This document shows, piece after piece, positions 34,064-41,908 of a stretch of DNA of 64,000 nucleotides. Where the stretch lies: the NCBI RefSeq assembly GCF_016583825.1, contig NZ_NRRV01000026.1:1-64000 (forward strand), given 5' to 3'. A model generated the notes under the pieces. That model did not search any database. It was not told the DNA's origin and worked only from the letters and a program-made list of their open reading frames with translations. How positions within the stretch are numbered: the stretch's first letter is position 1; every line of letters starts with the position of its first letter. The position numbers and the translations under genes are program-made. This DNA is from Thiohalocapsa halophila. Its GTDB lineage: Bacteria > Pseudomonadota > Gammaproteobacteria > Chromatiales > Chromatiaceae.

Positions 34064-34270
34064 ATGGCGACGTTGTATGTGACCCTGCAAGGCAAGGGCG
34101 GGGTCGGTAAGCGCTATTTGACCGCGGCCTTCCCGCAGTGGCTGGTGGAGCAAGGGCGATCGGTGGCGTGCATCGATACCGATACGCTGAACCCGACCCT
34201 GCTCCAGTACGCGCCGCTGAAGGCGACCCACCTGAAGCTGTCCCAAGGCCATCCACCAGTCACCATGTGA
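34064..34270 (+). pseudogene. Truncated traL-like ParA-family ATPase gene
   Basis: The frame encodes MATLYVTLQGKGGVGK, the Walker A region of TraL/ParA-type ATPases, then CIDTDTLNPTLLQYAPLKATHLKL, closely like IncP TraL. The P-loop Ser/Thr after GKGGVGK is replaced by arginine. The frame ends after 68 residues, whereas TraL has about 240. The rest is deleted, and the next fragment in another frame is traM-like. Confidence 0.65.
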
Positions 34271-34548
34271 TCGACCCGCGGGCCTTGGCCACGCTGGTGG
34301 AGGCACTGATCGAGGGGCAGAACGAGGCGCTTCGGCAAGTGGTAATGCAGACGGCGGCGTTGCTGCGCGGAGAAGCGGCACGTGTAGAGTCCAGGTCGAC
34401 GGCGGCAGACTCACCCCAAAAACTCACGGCTCCGGCACCGCCCGGACACGTCATTCCGTGGGGATGGCTCTCGGCGGGGATGCTGATGGGGAGCGTGGCA
34501 ACGGTGGCAATGGCCGTGATCGCCTGGCTTCCGCTCCCGGCGCAGTAG
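34255..34548 (+). pseudogene. traM-like 3' fragment
   Basis: In a frame different from traL this encodes HHVIDPRALATLVEALIEGQNEALRQ..., then a TM segment near the end (WGWLSAGMLMGSVATVAMAVIAW). TraM of IncP plasmids is a small membrane-associated transfer protein next to traL. There is no start codon of its own, so it is the remnant after a deletion that fused traL and traM sequences. Confidence 0.45.
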
Positions 34549-34698
34549 GAAAAGGAACGACGGCGCATCGGGACACGGTTCCTGATCTCCGTCAGCCAGC
34601 GCCAAACGCTGTGGCCCCAAGCGGTCGCGCTCCGCTCGCAATCGCCGCTAAACTGTATATACATACAGCTCCGTGACAGACTCTAGCCGGCTACCGAC

Positions 34699-35290
34699 AT
34701 GGCCGTCGCGTCACAGGGATGCCGCTCGGTCCCGCACTGCCGCCGCCATCTCGAACAAACCACCCTCTACCAAATCGTCCAGCAACACCTGGAGACCTAT
34801 CTCGCATTCGCAGGCGAGGACGACTGGAACGCGCAGCGCGTGCCGGCCTACGTAGAACGGGAGTTCCGCCGTTATCTGGAATGCGGCATCCTCGCCTACG
34901 GTTTCGCCCGTGCCAGATATCCGGACTGCGCGCACGACTTCCTGGTCGCCTTCTCGTGCAAAGGGCGCGGGCTGTGCCCCTCGTGCAACGCCCGGCGCAT
35001 TGCAGAACCGCGGCGCATCTAGTCGATCATGTCTTCCCGCCGTTGCCGGTGCGCCAGTGGGTCCTCTCGGTGCTCAAACGCCTGCGCTGTTATCTGGAAC
35101 GCGATCCGCGGGCGATCAGCGCCGTGCTGCATAACGTTTTCGCCACGCTTCGGCACTGACTCCAGCGGCCGTCGTCGCCATCGCCGAGCAGGTACGCGTG
35201 CGGGTGCTGCGGTGGTTTGCCCGCAGCGGGCTGATCGAGCGTGATGACGTCCGCGACATGCTCGTGGTAGCCGCCGTCTCTCGCAGGTGA
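34699..35290 (+). pseudogene. Decayed IS91-family transposase gene
   Basis: Three consecutive frames give parts of one protein. The first (34699-35022) has the zinc-finger N-terminus VPAYVEREFRRYLECGILAYGFARARYPDC and AFSCKGRGLCPSCNARR. The second (ending 35159) has AAHLVDHVFPPLPVRQWVLS and LKRLRCYLERDP. The third (35156-35290) has VRVRVLRWFARSGLIERDDVRDML. At least two frameshifts occurred, and the part containing the HUH/Y2 catalytic region between the second and third pieces is missing. It cannot transpose by itself. Confidence 0.85.
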
Positions 35291-35389
35291 CGGCGCAGCC
35301 CCACTCGTCTCCCGGCGGCACGCCGCAGCCCCCGCTATCGTCCTCTCCCGAGCCAACCTGGTCACTCAGGGTGGCTTGGATTTCCTATC
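35266..35389. repeat. Mobile-element end, copy A
   Basis: From TGGTAGCCGCCGTC to GGTGGCTTGGATTTCCTATC this sequence recurs, with a roughly 97-bp longer middle, at 37379-37599. It includes the tail of the IS91-like frame and ends right before a hexamer repeat. The shared outer parts suggest the right end of an IS91-type element or a small derivative. Confidence 0.55.
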
Positions 35390-35390
35390 T

Positions 35391-35420
35391 GTATCCGTAT
35401 CCGTATCCGTATCCGTATCC
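35391..35420. repeat. Hexanucleotide tandem repeat (GTATCC)5
   Basis: Five perfect copies of GTATCC lie directly after the IS-end-like repeat and 2 bp before the stop of the minus-strand nucleotidyltransferase gene. It may be a slippage-prone tract. Confidence 0.9.
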
Positions 35421-35421
35421 G

Positions 35422-35766
35422 TCAGGCGTAGATTCCGTGCGGCTGTTCCTCGCGCTGTTCATAGAATAGGCTTCCTTCGCGCGGGATCTTGTCTTTGAGG
35501 TCTTGGTTGGCTAGACGATCCCAATGCAGGAGGTCCACCTTGAACACCAGTGGCAGGTCATCGACCTCGTTCCACAGTCGAGCGAACTCCGTGTCGGTCA
35601 TCCGGGGCGCGAACACCGCGAGATCGATGTCGGAGCCCACCCGCGAGGCGCCCTTCGCTCGGGAGCCGAAGATCAGGACACGCTTGATGTCCGGGTATCG
35701 CAGGAAAACGCGCCTGAAATCGGCGCGGATTCGCTCGGACAGTCCGAACGTCATGGGATCTGCCAT
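35422..35766 (-). CDS. MNT-type nucleotidyltransferase domain protein
   Basis: The 114-residue protein has the polymerase-beta-like nucleotidyltransferase signature FGSRAKGASRVGSDIDLAVF (GS...DxD) at about residues 33-52. It is the minimal NT fold, paired with a HEPN-like protein encoded upstream with a 16-nt overlap. Such pairs (HI0073/HI0074 type) are abundant and thought to act as toxin-antitoxin-like or substrate-modifying modules. Confidence 0.9.
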   Translation of the reverse strand: MADPMTFGLSERIRADFRRVFLRYPDIKRVLIFGSRAKGASRVGSDIDLAVFAPRMTDTEFARLWNEVDDLPLVFKVDLLHWDRLANQDLKDKIPREGSLFYEQREEQPHGIYA

Positions 35767-36146
35767 GCTTCAGCCTCCCGCGCCAGCGCCTGAAACCGCA
35801 ACAACGCCTTTTCGACGATGAAGGCATACACCTCCTCTGCGAGGCGCTCATCGTAGGTATGGCTGGTGAGGTTGCGGTAGCGTTGGATCTCGCTCCAGAG
35901 ATTGCCATCGTCGAGAAGTCCGGCCTGCAAGGCTTCCCGCAACGCCTGTCTTGGGGTGTGCGCGTCGATACCTTCTTGTTCGAGGCGGAGCTTTAGCATC
36001 TTCCAGGCCAGTTCGTAACAGAACTTGAAGCGTTGGATCACGGCATCGCGGACGAATTCATCGAACGGTTGGGCAACTGCGCGCTCGAGCTGATGCACGC
36101 CCTTGAGAAAATCCGCGATGCGCTCGTTCAGGCGCTGTGGATCCAT
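35751..36146 (-). CDS. HI0074-type nucleotidyltransferase substrate-binding (HEPN-like) protein
   Basis: The 131-residue all-helical protein includes DFLKGVHQLERAV, DAVIQRFKFCYELAWKMLKLRLEQEG and a C-terminal YRNLTSHTYDERLAEEVYAFI, the family hallmark. GGAGG at 5-nt spacing supports the ATG at 36146 and excludes the much longer upstream frame. It overlaps the partner nucleotidyltransferase gene by 16 nt. Confidence 0.92.
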   Translation of the reverse strand: MDPQRLNERIADFLKGVHQLERAVAQPFDEFVRDAVIQRFKFCYELAWKMLKLRLEQEGIDAHTPRQALREALQAGLLDDGNLWSEIQRYRNLTSHTYDERLAEEVYAFIVEKALLRFQALAREAEAWQIP

Positions 36147-36369
36147 GATGACCTCCATTTGCCATGAAATTGGTCGCGCGCATGATAAGGGTGTGCCCCA
36201 AGCGGCACCATGACGACGCCGCTCGGGCTCACCGTCCGGTCCTCGCGATCGGCGTCTGCATGCTAATCGCAGGAAGCGATCTGGATCACGGCCGGCAACA
36301 CCGATTCGCCTAAACTGGCTAAGCGGGCCAAGCACGACAACGCAAAGCATCGCTACCCAGGAGCACAGC

Positions 36370-37376
36370 TTGAGCACACTCGTTGATAGCGCCGATGCTC
36401 GGACGCACCACCCGCCGGCCCCTGCCTGCCCGCCAGCCTGCACAGCCGCGCACAGCATCCGCGCAGTTCGACGCCGAGCCGCCGCGGGTGCAGGCTCGGC
36501 CCTCGCGCTCTTGAGTGGCCTGCTGCTCCCGCCGCAGGCGGCTGCCGCCACCGTGGACCTCCCGCAGGGCATCACGGTGTGGAATATGGACCCGGAACTC
36601 GGCTGCGATCTGAGCACCGGCTGCAGCTTTTCGGCCGCCGACATCGGGGTTGGCAGTCACATCACCGCGACCAATCCGGTCACCAACATCGCGGGTGCCC
36701 GGACGGCCTATCCACTCGTCGTGACGCTCAGCGGTACCCTCGCTGCCAGCGGCGGGGACAATACCGGCAATCTGTTCTCGTTAGCCTCGGTGGGGCTGCC
36801 GGCCGGCGACTACCCGGATGAGGACGGCGGCACCAGCCTGGTGAACGCACAGGCCTTCGTCAACGGCGCCGCCGTGACCCTGTCCAACAGCGCCGCCCTG
36901 ACGCAGAGCGATGCGCCGGCCAGCGGCCTCACCATCGCTCAGCAGGACCAGACAGCCTATGCGGTCAGTGGCGCCGGTGCGCTGATGGCCGCATCCATCG
37001 GGTCCGATGGATACGCCGACGGCAACAAGAATCCCGATTCCGACAACTTCAACGGCGGCGACGGCGGCGCCATCGATGTCTCGGTCTCCGGGTCCGGCTC
37101 GCGGCGAGCGCTGGCTCCATGGGCGATCTACGCCCGTTCGAGACCGGCAGCGTCAACGCCTCCTACCCGGGCGCTCCGGGCGAGGTAACGGTAAGCAATG
37201 CGGGAAGCATCGAGACAGCGGGCGCGATGGCCATCGGCATCACCGCGCTCGCCGTCGGCGGCTCGACCATCCTCACCAACGCGGCCACCGGCGGCACCAA
37301 TGTCCTCGGCAACAGCACGAGCCAGGACTTCGACGCCTTCGGCGGCGAGGCCGTCACCGTCGACAACAGCGCGTCT
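36370..37376 (+). pseudogene. Autotransporter-like adhesin gene, frameshifted and truncated
   Basis: A TTG-started frame encodes an export signal (ALALLSGLLLPPQAAAA), then repetitive beta-helix-like sequence with many N, G, A, T and S residues (VTLSNSAALTQSDAPASG, AVSGAGALMAASIGSDGYADG). Around 37100-37115 coding potential moves to another frame, which continues GSVNASYPGAPGEVTVSNAG and TNAATGGTNVLGNSTSQDFDAFG. At about 37378 it is cut by the IS-end-like repeat copy B. The C-terminal barrel is missing. Confidence 0.7.
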
Positions 37377-37378
37377 AC

Positions 37379-37599
37379 TGGTAGCCGCCGTCCCCTGCGG
37401 GTGGCGGTGCCGAGCGCCTTCGTCTTGCCGCCGTCCGGCATGACCCAGAGCCCGCTCCAGCACGCCACTTCGGTCCCCCACGAGCGTCGCGCGAGGTCGC
37501 TCCGCCATGTTTCCGGTCCTTGACCTTACATCCAGAGCCCCGCTACCGTCCTGCCTCAGCGCCGGGCTAGACCAACCAGGGCGGCTTGGATTTCCTATC
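37379..37599. repeat. Mobile-element end, copy B
   Basis: Its two outer parts match copy A at 35266-35389 (TGGTAGCCGCCGTC and GCGGCTTGGATTTCCTATC). It cuts the autotransporter relic on its left and the RND-adaptor relic on its right, so it probably marks an element insertion accompanied by deletion. Confidence 0.5.
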
Positions 37600-37606
37600 C
37601 GTTCCA

Positions 37607-38070
37607 CTGCCGCCCGGGCCTGCTGCTCGCTGGCCTTGGCCTTCTGCACGTTCGCCTTGGCCTCGTCCCAGGCGGCCTTGGCCTGGTCGAAGGCGGTCTG
37701 GGACGTATCACCCTTGTTGATCAGCGCCGCCTGGCGCTCGAAGTCCGCCTGCTTGTCCTCCAGCGCCGCTGGCGGCGACATCTTCTGCCGGCGCCGCCGC
37801 GAGCTGGCCCTGGGCTTGCTCCAGGTCCGCCTTGTACTGGTCCTGCTCGATGCGGTAGGGGACCGGCCCCTTATCCACCGCGGAGCCCTGCTCGAAGGCG
37901 ACATCCTCCAGGAAGCCCTCCGCCCGCGCCTTCAGGTCCACGGACTGGATGGCCTTGATGTCGCCAATGAAGCGCGCGCTCTTGTCCACCGCCTGGGTCT
38001 CCACGGCGGCGACCACGACGGCGGGCGGCGGCTTGGCGCCCTGGTCGTCGGAGCACTGGGCGGGCGGCAC
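37607..38070 (-). pseudogene. RND efflux adaptor (membrane fusion protein) gene fragment
   Basis: On the minus strand the first frame encodes GAKPPPAVVVAAVETQAVDK, GDIKAIQSVDLKARAEGFLED and YRIEQDQYKADLEQAQGQLAAA. The next frame continues ALEDKQADFERQAALINKGD and FDQAKAAWDEAKANVQKAKA. A frameshift of a few bases lies near 37770-37790. The fragment covers the lipoyl and hairpin start of an AcrA/HlyD-like adaptor. It stops at the repeat copy B, and its signal peptide is not intact. Confidence 0.8.
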
Positions 38071-38144
38071 AGGCGCGCACGTTGCGGCATCGGCCGCCCG
38101 CCCCTAAACTTTTCGGGATGTTACACCACCTGGGGTGTATGCCG

Positions 38145-38348
38145 ATGCGCACCAAGATTGCTCTGGATGACGACCTCGTGCAGGAGGCAATGGCTGTCTG
38201 CGGCGCCAAGACGAAGCGCGAGGTGGTGGACCGCGCGCTGCGGGAGATGGTCGCCCGGGCCAGGCGACTGAATCTGATGGATCTGTACGGCTCGGACGGC
38301 ATCGATCCGGACTATGACTACAAAAGGGTCCGGAGCGGGGACGACTGA
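38145..38348 (+). CDS. vapB: VapB-type antitoxin
   Basis: The 67-residue protein starts MRTKIALDDDLVQEAMAVC, the ribbon-helix-helix DNA-binding start common to VapB antitoxins (DUF2191). It continues KTKREVVDRALREMVARAR and the toxin-binding tail LMDLYGSDGIDPDYDYKRVR. The ATG at 38145 is chosen from several in-frame starts because GGGGTG lies about 8 nt upstream and the family begins M-R-T. The toxin gene starts 2 bp after the stop. Confidence 0.9.
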   Translation: MRTKIALDDDLVQEAMAVCGAKTKREVVDRALREMVARARRLNLMDLYGSDGIDPDYDYKRVRSGDD

Positions 38349-38350
38349 GC

Positions 38351-38866
38351 TTGCACCTGGTCGATACCTCGGTCTGGATCAACTTCTTCCGGGCGGGGGA
38401 AACACCGGCCGTGCGCCGGCTGAAGACGCTGCTTCAGACGGACGCCGATGTCTGCATCACGGCGCAGATCCTTCAGGAGATTCTCCAGGGCACGCGCGAC
38501 GAAGCCCAATTCGAGAAGTATCTGAAATACTTTTCGAGCCAGCCGATGCTGCACCCCCGGAACCCCGTCGGCTGCGCGATCGCCGCCGCACGCATCTACT
38601 TCGACTGTCGGCGGCGCGGTCTGACGGTGCGCTCGGCCAACGACTGCATCATCGCCCAGGTCGCGCTGGAGCACGACGCGGTCCTGCTGCATGACGATGC
38701 CGATTTCGCGCAGATCGCCAAGGATGCCGGGGCGAGCACATCGGCGAGAAGAACGACGCCCCGGGCGAGCGACTCATCGAGCTGGCGCACTGGGCACGCG
38801 ATGTCGCCGTGCCCGACAAGCTCGATGCCGCCGAGCGCGAATACACCCGAATCAGGCGCCTATTGA
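38351..38866 (+). CDS. vapC: VapC-type PIN toxin with a replaced C-terminus
   Basis: From a TTG start the product reads HLVDTSVWINFF, ILQEILQGTRDE, RSANDCIIAQVAL and LLHDDADFAQIA, all the acidic PIN residues in order. After about residue 126 the sequence turns into about 45 arginine/serine/proline-rich residues unlike any VapC, while the reading frame of an unrelated fragment opens (38728 on). The natural last few residues (normally near 130-135) have been lost at a recombination junction. The core may still fold. Confidence 0.82.
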   Translation: MHLVDTSVWINFFRAGETPAVRRLKTLLQTDADVCITAQILQEILQGTRDEAQFEKYLKYFSSQPMLHPRNPVGCAIAAARIYFDCRRRGLTVRSANDCIIAQVALEHDAVLLHDDADFAQIAKDAGASTSARRTTPRASDSSSWRTGHAMSPCPTSSMPPSANTPESGAY

Positions 38867-39108
38867 CCCAACCGACGTTGCGGCAGTTACCGACGGCGGT
38901 CACCGCGTTCTGGCGGGCCGTCGCTGAAGCCAGGGGGAGGCAGTCGACCCTGTTCGCGGATCGCCTCGACGAGGGCCTGGGCGGTTGCGACGCCGACCGC
39001 ATCAAGGCGGGGTGGCAAGTCCTGCAAGCGGGCGGTCAGATCGCACATCCGGAGATTAGGCCGCGGATTGCAGCGTTGCAGGATGAGCTGGGATCGCTGC
39101 GCGCATGA
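38809..39108 (+). CDS. Partial hypothetical protein (5'-truncated gene remnant)
   Basis: The coding signature in this frame begins at about 38728 without a start (GEHIGEKNDAPGERLIELAHWARD). It continues through the GTG at 38809 to VPDKLDAAEREYTRIRRLLTQ and EIRPRIAALQDELGSL at the end. I do not recognise the family. Its 5' end was replaced by the upstream VapC gene, so it is probably the tail of a larger helical protein and may not be expressed. Confidence 0.4.
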   Translation: MPDKLDAAEREYTRIRRLLTQPTLRQLPTAVTAFWRAVAEARGRQSTLFADRLDEGLGGCDADRIKAGWQVLQAGGQIAHPEIRPRIAALQDELGSLRA

Positions 39109-39117
39109 CCTGCGAGC

Positions 39118-39558
39118 TCAGCCGTCGCTGCGGCTGTGCGCCGCATCGAGCTGCAACAGCCTTTCGGTGTAACGCAGAAAATCATCCAAGTGGCCCTGGA
39201 TGATGCTCACCGTGATGGGTACCTGCAGCCGCTGGTAGTCATGAACAGCGATATTGCGAAAGCCGACCATGCGTTTCAGCGTGTCGGCCAACTGTGCATC
39301 GATCCAGCCGGCCCGATGCAGCAATTCGAAGACATCACGCGCGCTTTGCGGCACGCCCAGGGCTTCCCGTCGAATCAAATGGTGGCCCATGTCCAGCGCG
39401 GCCTCGCAGGCGCGCTGGATGTTGAGAATGGCGGCATCCTGGCGGGTATGGTTGTCAGCGAACCCTTGCGGATCGGCGGCATATTCCTCCCGCGCCCGCT
39501 TCACGCAGCGCTCGATGCTGGCTGCCTTATTGATCAGGACATCATCGGCCATGGACAC
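39118..39558 (-). CDS. hepT: HepT-type HEPN ribonuclease toxin (DUF86)
   Basis: The 146-residue helical protein contains the HEPN catalytic motif R-x4-H-x-Y as RNIAVHDY near residue 104. It is preceded by LADTLKRMVGF and has the DUF86 pattern AILNIQRACEAALDMGHHLI. HepT is an RNase neutralised by the partner MntA, which AMPylates it. It overlaps mntA by 17 nt. Confidence 0.93.
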   Translation of the reverse strand: MSMADDVLINKAASIERCVKRAREEYAADPQGFADNHTRQDAAILNIQRACEAALDMGHHLIRREALGVPQSARDVFELLHRAGWIDAQLADTLKRMVGFRNIAVHDYQRLQVPITVSIIQGHLDDFLRYTERLLQLDAAHSRSDG

Positions 39559-39982
39559 GTCCGCGCTGCTCGATGTCCGCGATCAGGCCGGCGCGTGCGG
39601 CGTCCAATTCCACTTTCTCGCTCAGCACCGCTGCCTCGTAGAGCGCGGCTTGTGCATCGGCCGCCCACCAGCGCTCACCAGTAGTCAGGATCTGGTATTG
39701 CATCACCGTCGAGGCGGCACGGAAGTCAAGAAGGTCCACAGGGCAGCCGGCGATGTCGGCCAGCTCACCGGACAAGGCCCACAGCTCCAACGGGGGTGCG
39801 TAGCCGGCGACCAGCACGGCGAGATCGAGATCGCTGTCCGCGCTCGCCGTTCCCTGGATGCGGCTGCCGAAGGCGTAGACCGCCAGGAGATTGGTCAAGC
39901 GATGACCCAGATGTGCGATCAGGGCCTCCTGATCGACGGCGCTCTGCATCCCGCTGGTGTCGGCGTCTTTGTCTTGGGACAT
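39542..39982 (-). CDS. mntA: MntA-type nucleotidyltransferase antitoxin
   Basis: The 146-residue protein has the minimal nucleotidyltransferase motif FGSRIQGTASADSDLDLAVL (GS-x10-D-x-D). MntA-type proteins transfer AMP to the tyrosine of the HepT motif to inactivate it. Gene order, overlap and motifs match characterised HepT/MntA modules. It differs in length and sequence from the other nucleotidyltransferase gene at 35422. Confidence 0.93.
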   Translation of the reverse strand: MSQDKDADTSGMQSAVDQEALIAHLGHRLTNLLAVYAFGSRIQGTASADSDLDLAVLVAGYAPPLELWALSGELADIAGCPVDLLDFRAASTVMQYQILTTGERWWAADAQAALYEAAVLSEKVELDAARAGLIADIEQRGRVHGR

Positions 39983-40092
39983 CAGTCATTCGCCGCCGCT
40001 GTCGGCATGCGGCCCGGGAGCGCCGTGGGAGGCGTCGCACCGAGGAGCGGTGCGACAAGATGGCCGCGCTGTCGCAGACCGCCCGGGCGGTG

Positions 40093-40881
40093 TCAATCCG
40101 CAAACAGCTCGTCGAAGAACGCCTGCATGCGTGCCCAGGAGCGGGCGTCGGCCTGGGCGTCGTATTGCAGGTTCTCGATGCCATAGGCGCCGGCGTCGGG
40201 GTTGGTGAAGCCGTGGCGGGCGCCGCCGTAGATGTCCATCTCCCAGTTGGCGCCGGCCTCTTCCAGCTTGTTCTGGAAGTTGGTGACCACCGCCGGGTCG
40301 ATGAAGCTGTCCGCCTGGCCGTGCAGCACCAGGATCTCGGGCTCGATCTTGCCCCAGACCTCTTCGGGGGCCGCCGGCAGGGAGCCGTGGAAGCTCACCA
40401 CACCGTGCACGTCGGCGCCGCCGTAGGCCATCTGCATGACGGTGCCGCCGCCGAAGCAGTAGCCGATGGCGGCGGTCTTGTCCGCGTCCACGTACTCGCT
40501 GGCCTTGAGCTGCTCCAACCCAAGCCCGGCCCGCTGGCGCCACAGCTCCACGTCGGCGGTGATGTACTGCATCCACTCCTGGGCCTGGCTCGGGTCGTCG
40601 GTGACTTTGTCGTTGCCGTACATGTCGGCCGCGAAGGCGACATAGCCCAGCTCGGCGAGCATGCGGGCACGCTGCTTGGCGTAGTCGTTCAGACCCCACC
40701 ACTCGTGGATCACCAGCACGCCGGGGCGCTGGCCCGCGATGCCGTCGTCCCAATACAGGTGGCCGGTGAGGGGCACGTCCTCGTCCATGTGGTCGACGGC
40801 CTTGGTCTGTACCTCCGCGGAGGCCAGCATCGGCACGGCGGTGGCGGAGACGGTGAGAAGGATTGCGAGGAGGATGCGCAT
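40093..40881 (-). CDS. Exported dienelactone-hydrolase-family protein
   Basis: This 262-residue alpha/beta-hydrolase has a signal peptide (MRILLAILLTVSATAVPMLASA). The catalytic triad is intact: C142 in GYCFGGG, D191 in HGQADSFIDP and H223 in YGGARHGFTNP. Dienelactone hydrolases normally open lactone rings in the cytosol. Exported relatives have unknown substrates. The ATG at 40881 begins the signal peptide, and the longer upstream frame is rejected. An HbpS-like gene lies 106 bp upstream on the same strand. Confidence 0.9.
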   Translation of the reverse strand: MRILLAILLTVSATAVPMLASAEVQTKAVDHMDEDVPLTGHLYWDDGIAGQRPGVLVIHEWWGLNDYAKQRARMLAELGYVAFAADMYGNDKVTDDPSQAQEWMQYITADVELWRQRAGLGLEQLKASEYVDADKTAAIGYCFGGGTVMQMAYGGADVHGVVSFHGSLPAAPEEVWGKIEPEILVLHGQADSFIDPAVVTNFQNKLEEAGANWEMDIYGGARHGFTNPDAGAYGIENLQYDAQADARSWARMQAFFDELFAD

Positions 40882-40987
40882 GGCGTCAGCTCTCTGGGGA
40901 ATACTCGATTTAGATGAACGATCCTTAGAGGCGAACCGGGACCGCGGGCGCTGGCCAGGGCCGCACCCGCGTGCATCCGGACTGTCG

Positions 40988-41512
40988 TCAGAACGCCATC
41001 TCCAGGTCATCCTGCACGGCGTCGACCCCGGCCTGCGCGCACTCCTCGTCCGTCTCGCCGGCCGGTGCACCGCTGACGCCAACGCCGCCGACGAGGGAGC
41101 CGCCGGTGGTGACCGTCACGCCGCCCGCGGACATCACCAGGAAGTCCTGGCGGCCCACGGCCGTATCGGCCCGCTCGGCCATGGCCGAAGTGTTGGCGTT
41201 GAAGTTCACGGCGGTGTAGGCCTTTTTGTAGCTAATGGGCACGGTGATGGGGGCGGCGATGGTGTCACGCAGCTGCACCTGCACCACGCCGTCGCGATCC
41301 ACCACGGTGACGCCGATCTGGATGCCCTTCTCGCGGCAGGCGTCGATGGTGGCCTGGGCGATCTTCTGCGCCGTATCCAGGGACAGGCGCTTGACGGAGA
41401 CGGTCATGGGGTCCTCGGCCAAGGCGGGGGAGGCGACGCCTGCGGTGATGAGCGCGGCGGCGCAGAGGGCGGTCACGCCGGCGGCGGTGCGGGTACGGAG
41501 CGGACGGATCAT
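40988..41512 (-). CDS. Exported GlcG/HbpS-family (DUF336) protein
   Basis: The 174-residue product has a signal peptide ending ASPALA. The DUF336 fold follows: LDTAQKIAQATIDACREKGIQIGVTVVDRDGVV, SYKKAYTAVNFN and GGVTVTTGGSLVGGVGVSG. The family includes the heme-binding HbpS and the glycolate-operon GlcG. The function here is unknown. It is in the same direction as the exported dienelactone hydrolase and may be in one operon. Confidence 0.88.
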   Translation of the reverse strand: MIRPLRTRTAAGVTALCAAALITAGVASPALAEDPMTVSVKRLSLDTAQKIAQATIDACREKGIQIGVTVVDRDGVVQVQLRDTIAAPITVPISYKKAYTAVNFNANTSAMAERADTAVGRQDFLVMSAGGVTVTTGGSLVGGVGVSGAPAGETDEECAQAGVDAVQDDLEMAF

Positions 41513-41908
41513 GCGGTAACTCCTCTTTTGGGTGTCGTTAGGGGTTGGTGGCGATGTGCTCGGCGGGCCGGGATCATTGGCGCCGGCCCACCGGTGTGTC
41601 CAAGTTGGGCCTTATTCCACGTCGGCAAAGGGGCATCGTGCTCGGGCCCGGCGCGTCAGCGCTCGGCAGGTGCGCAGGGTGCGGCGCCACGCGGCGCGCA
41701 GCGCCGGCGGACAACGCCAAAGGGACTGGGCCAATATTCCCGCGCCCCGGTCGGTCTAAAGACTGGCGGCCCCAACAATCAACGCGTTACGCGAGCGCCG
41801 CGTCGGGTTACGCTGCGCTCACGCGACCGACGCGGGAGCTTGCCCAGTCTCCGGAGCGGTGTCGCCAGTCACTAGGGCTTGTCGGCACCGCCGCGGGACG
41901 CTCGGCGC
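41513..41908. other. Gene-free gap between the HbpS-like gene and ispG
   Basis: Nearly 400 bp with no supported gene. It includes GGGTTACGCTGCGCTCACGCGACC near 41812-41835, a phrase of the type often found in dispersed intergenic repeats, but only one copy is seen here. The minus-strand promoter of the HbpS-like gene should lie at its left end. Confidence 0.5.

Noticed and set aside
36147-36644. Upstream extension of the HI0074-type frame
   Set aside because: GGAGG and the family length support the start at 36146. The extension is antisense to the autotransporter relic.
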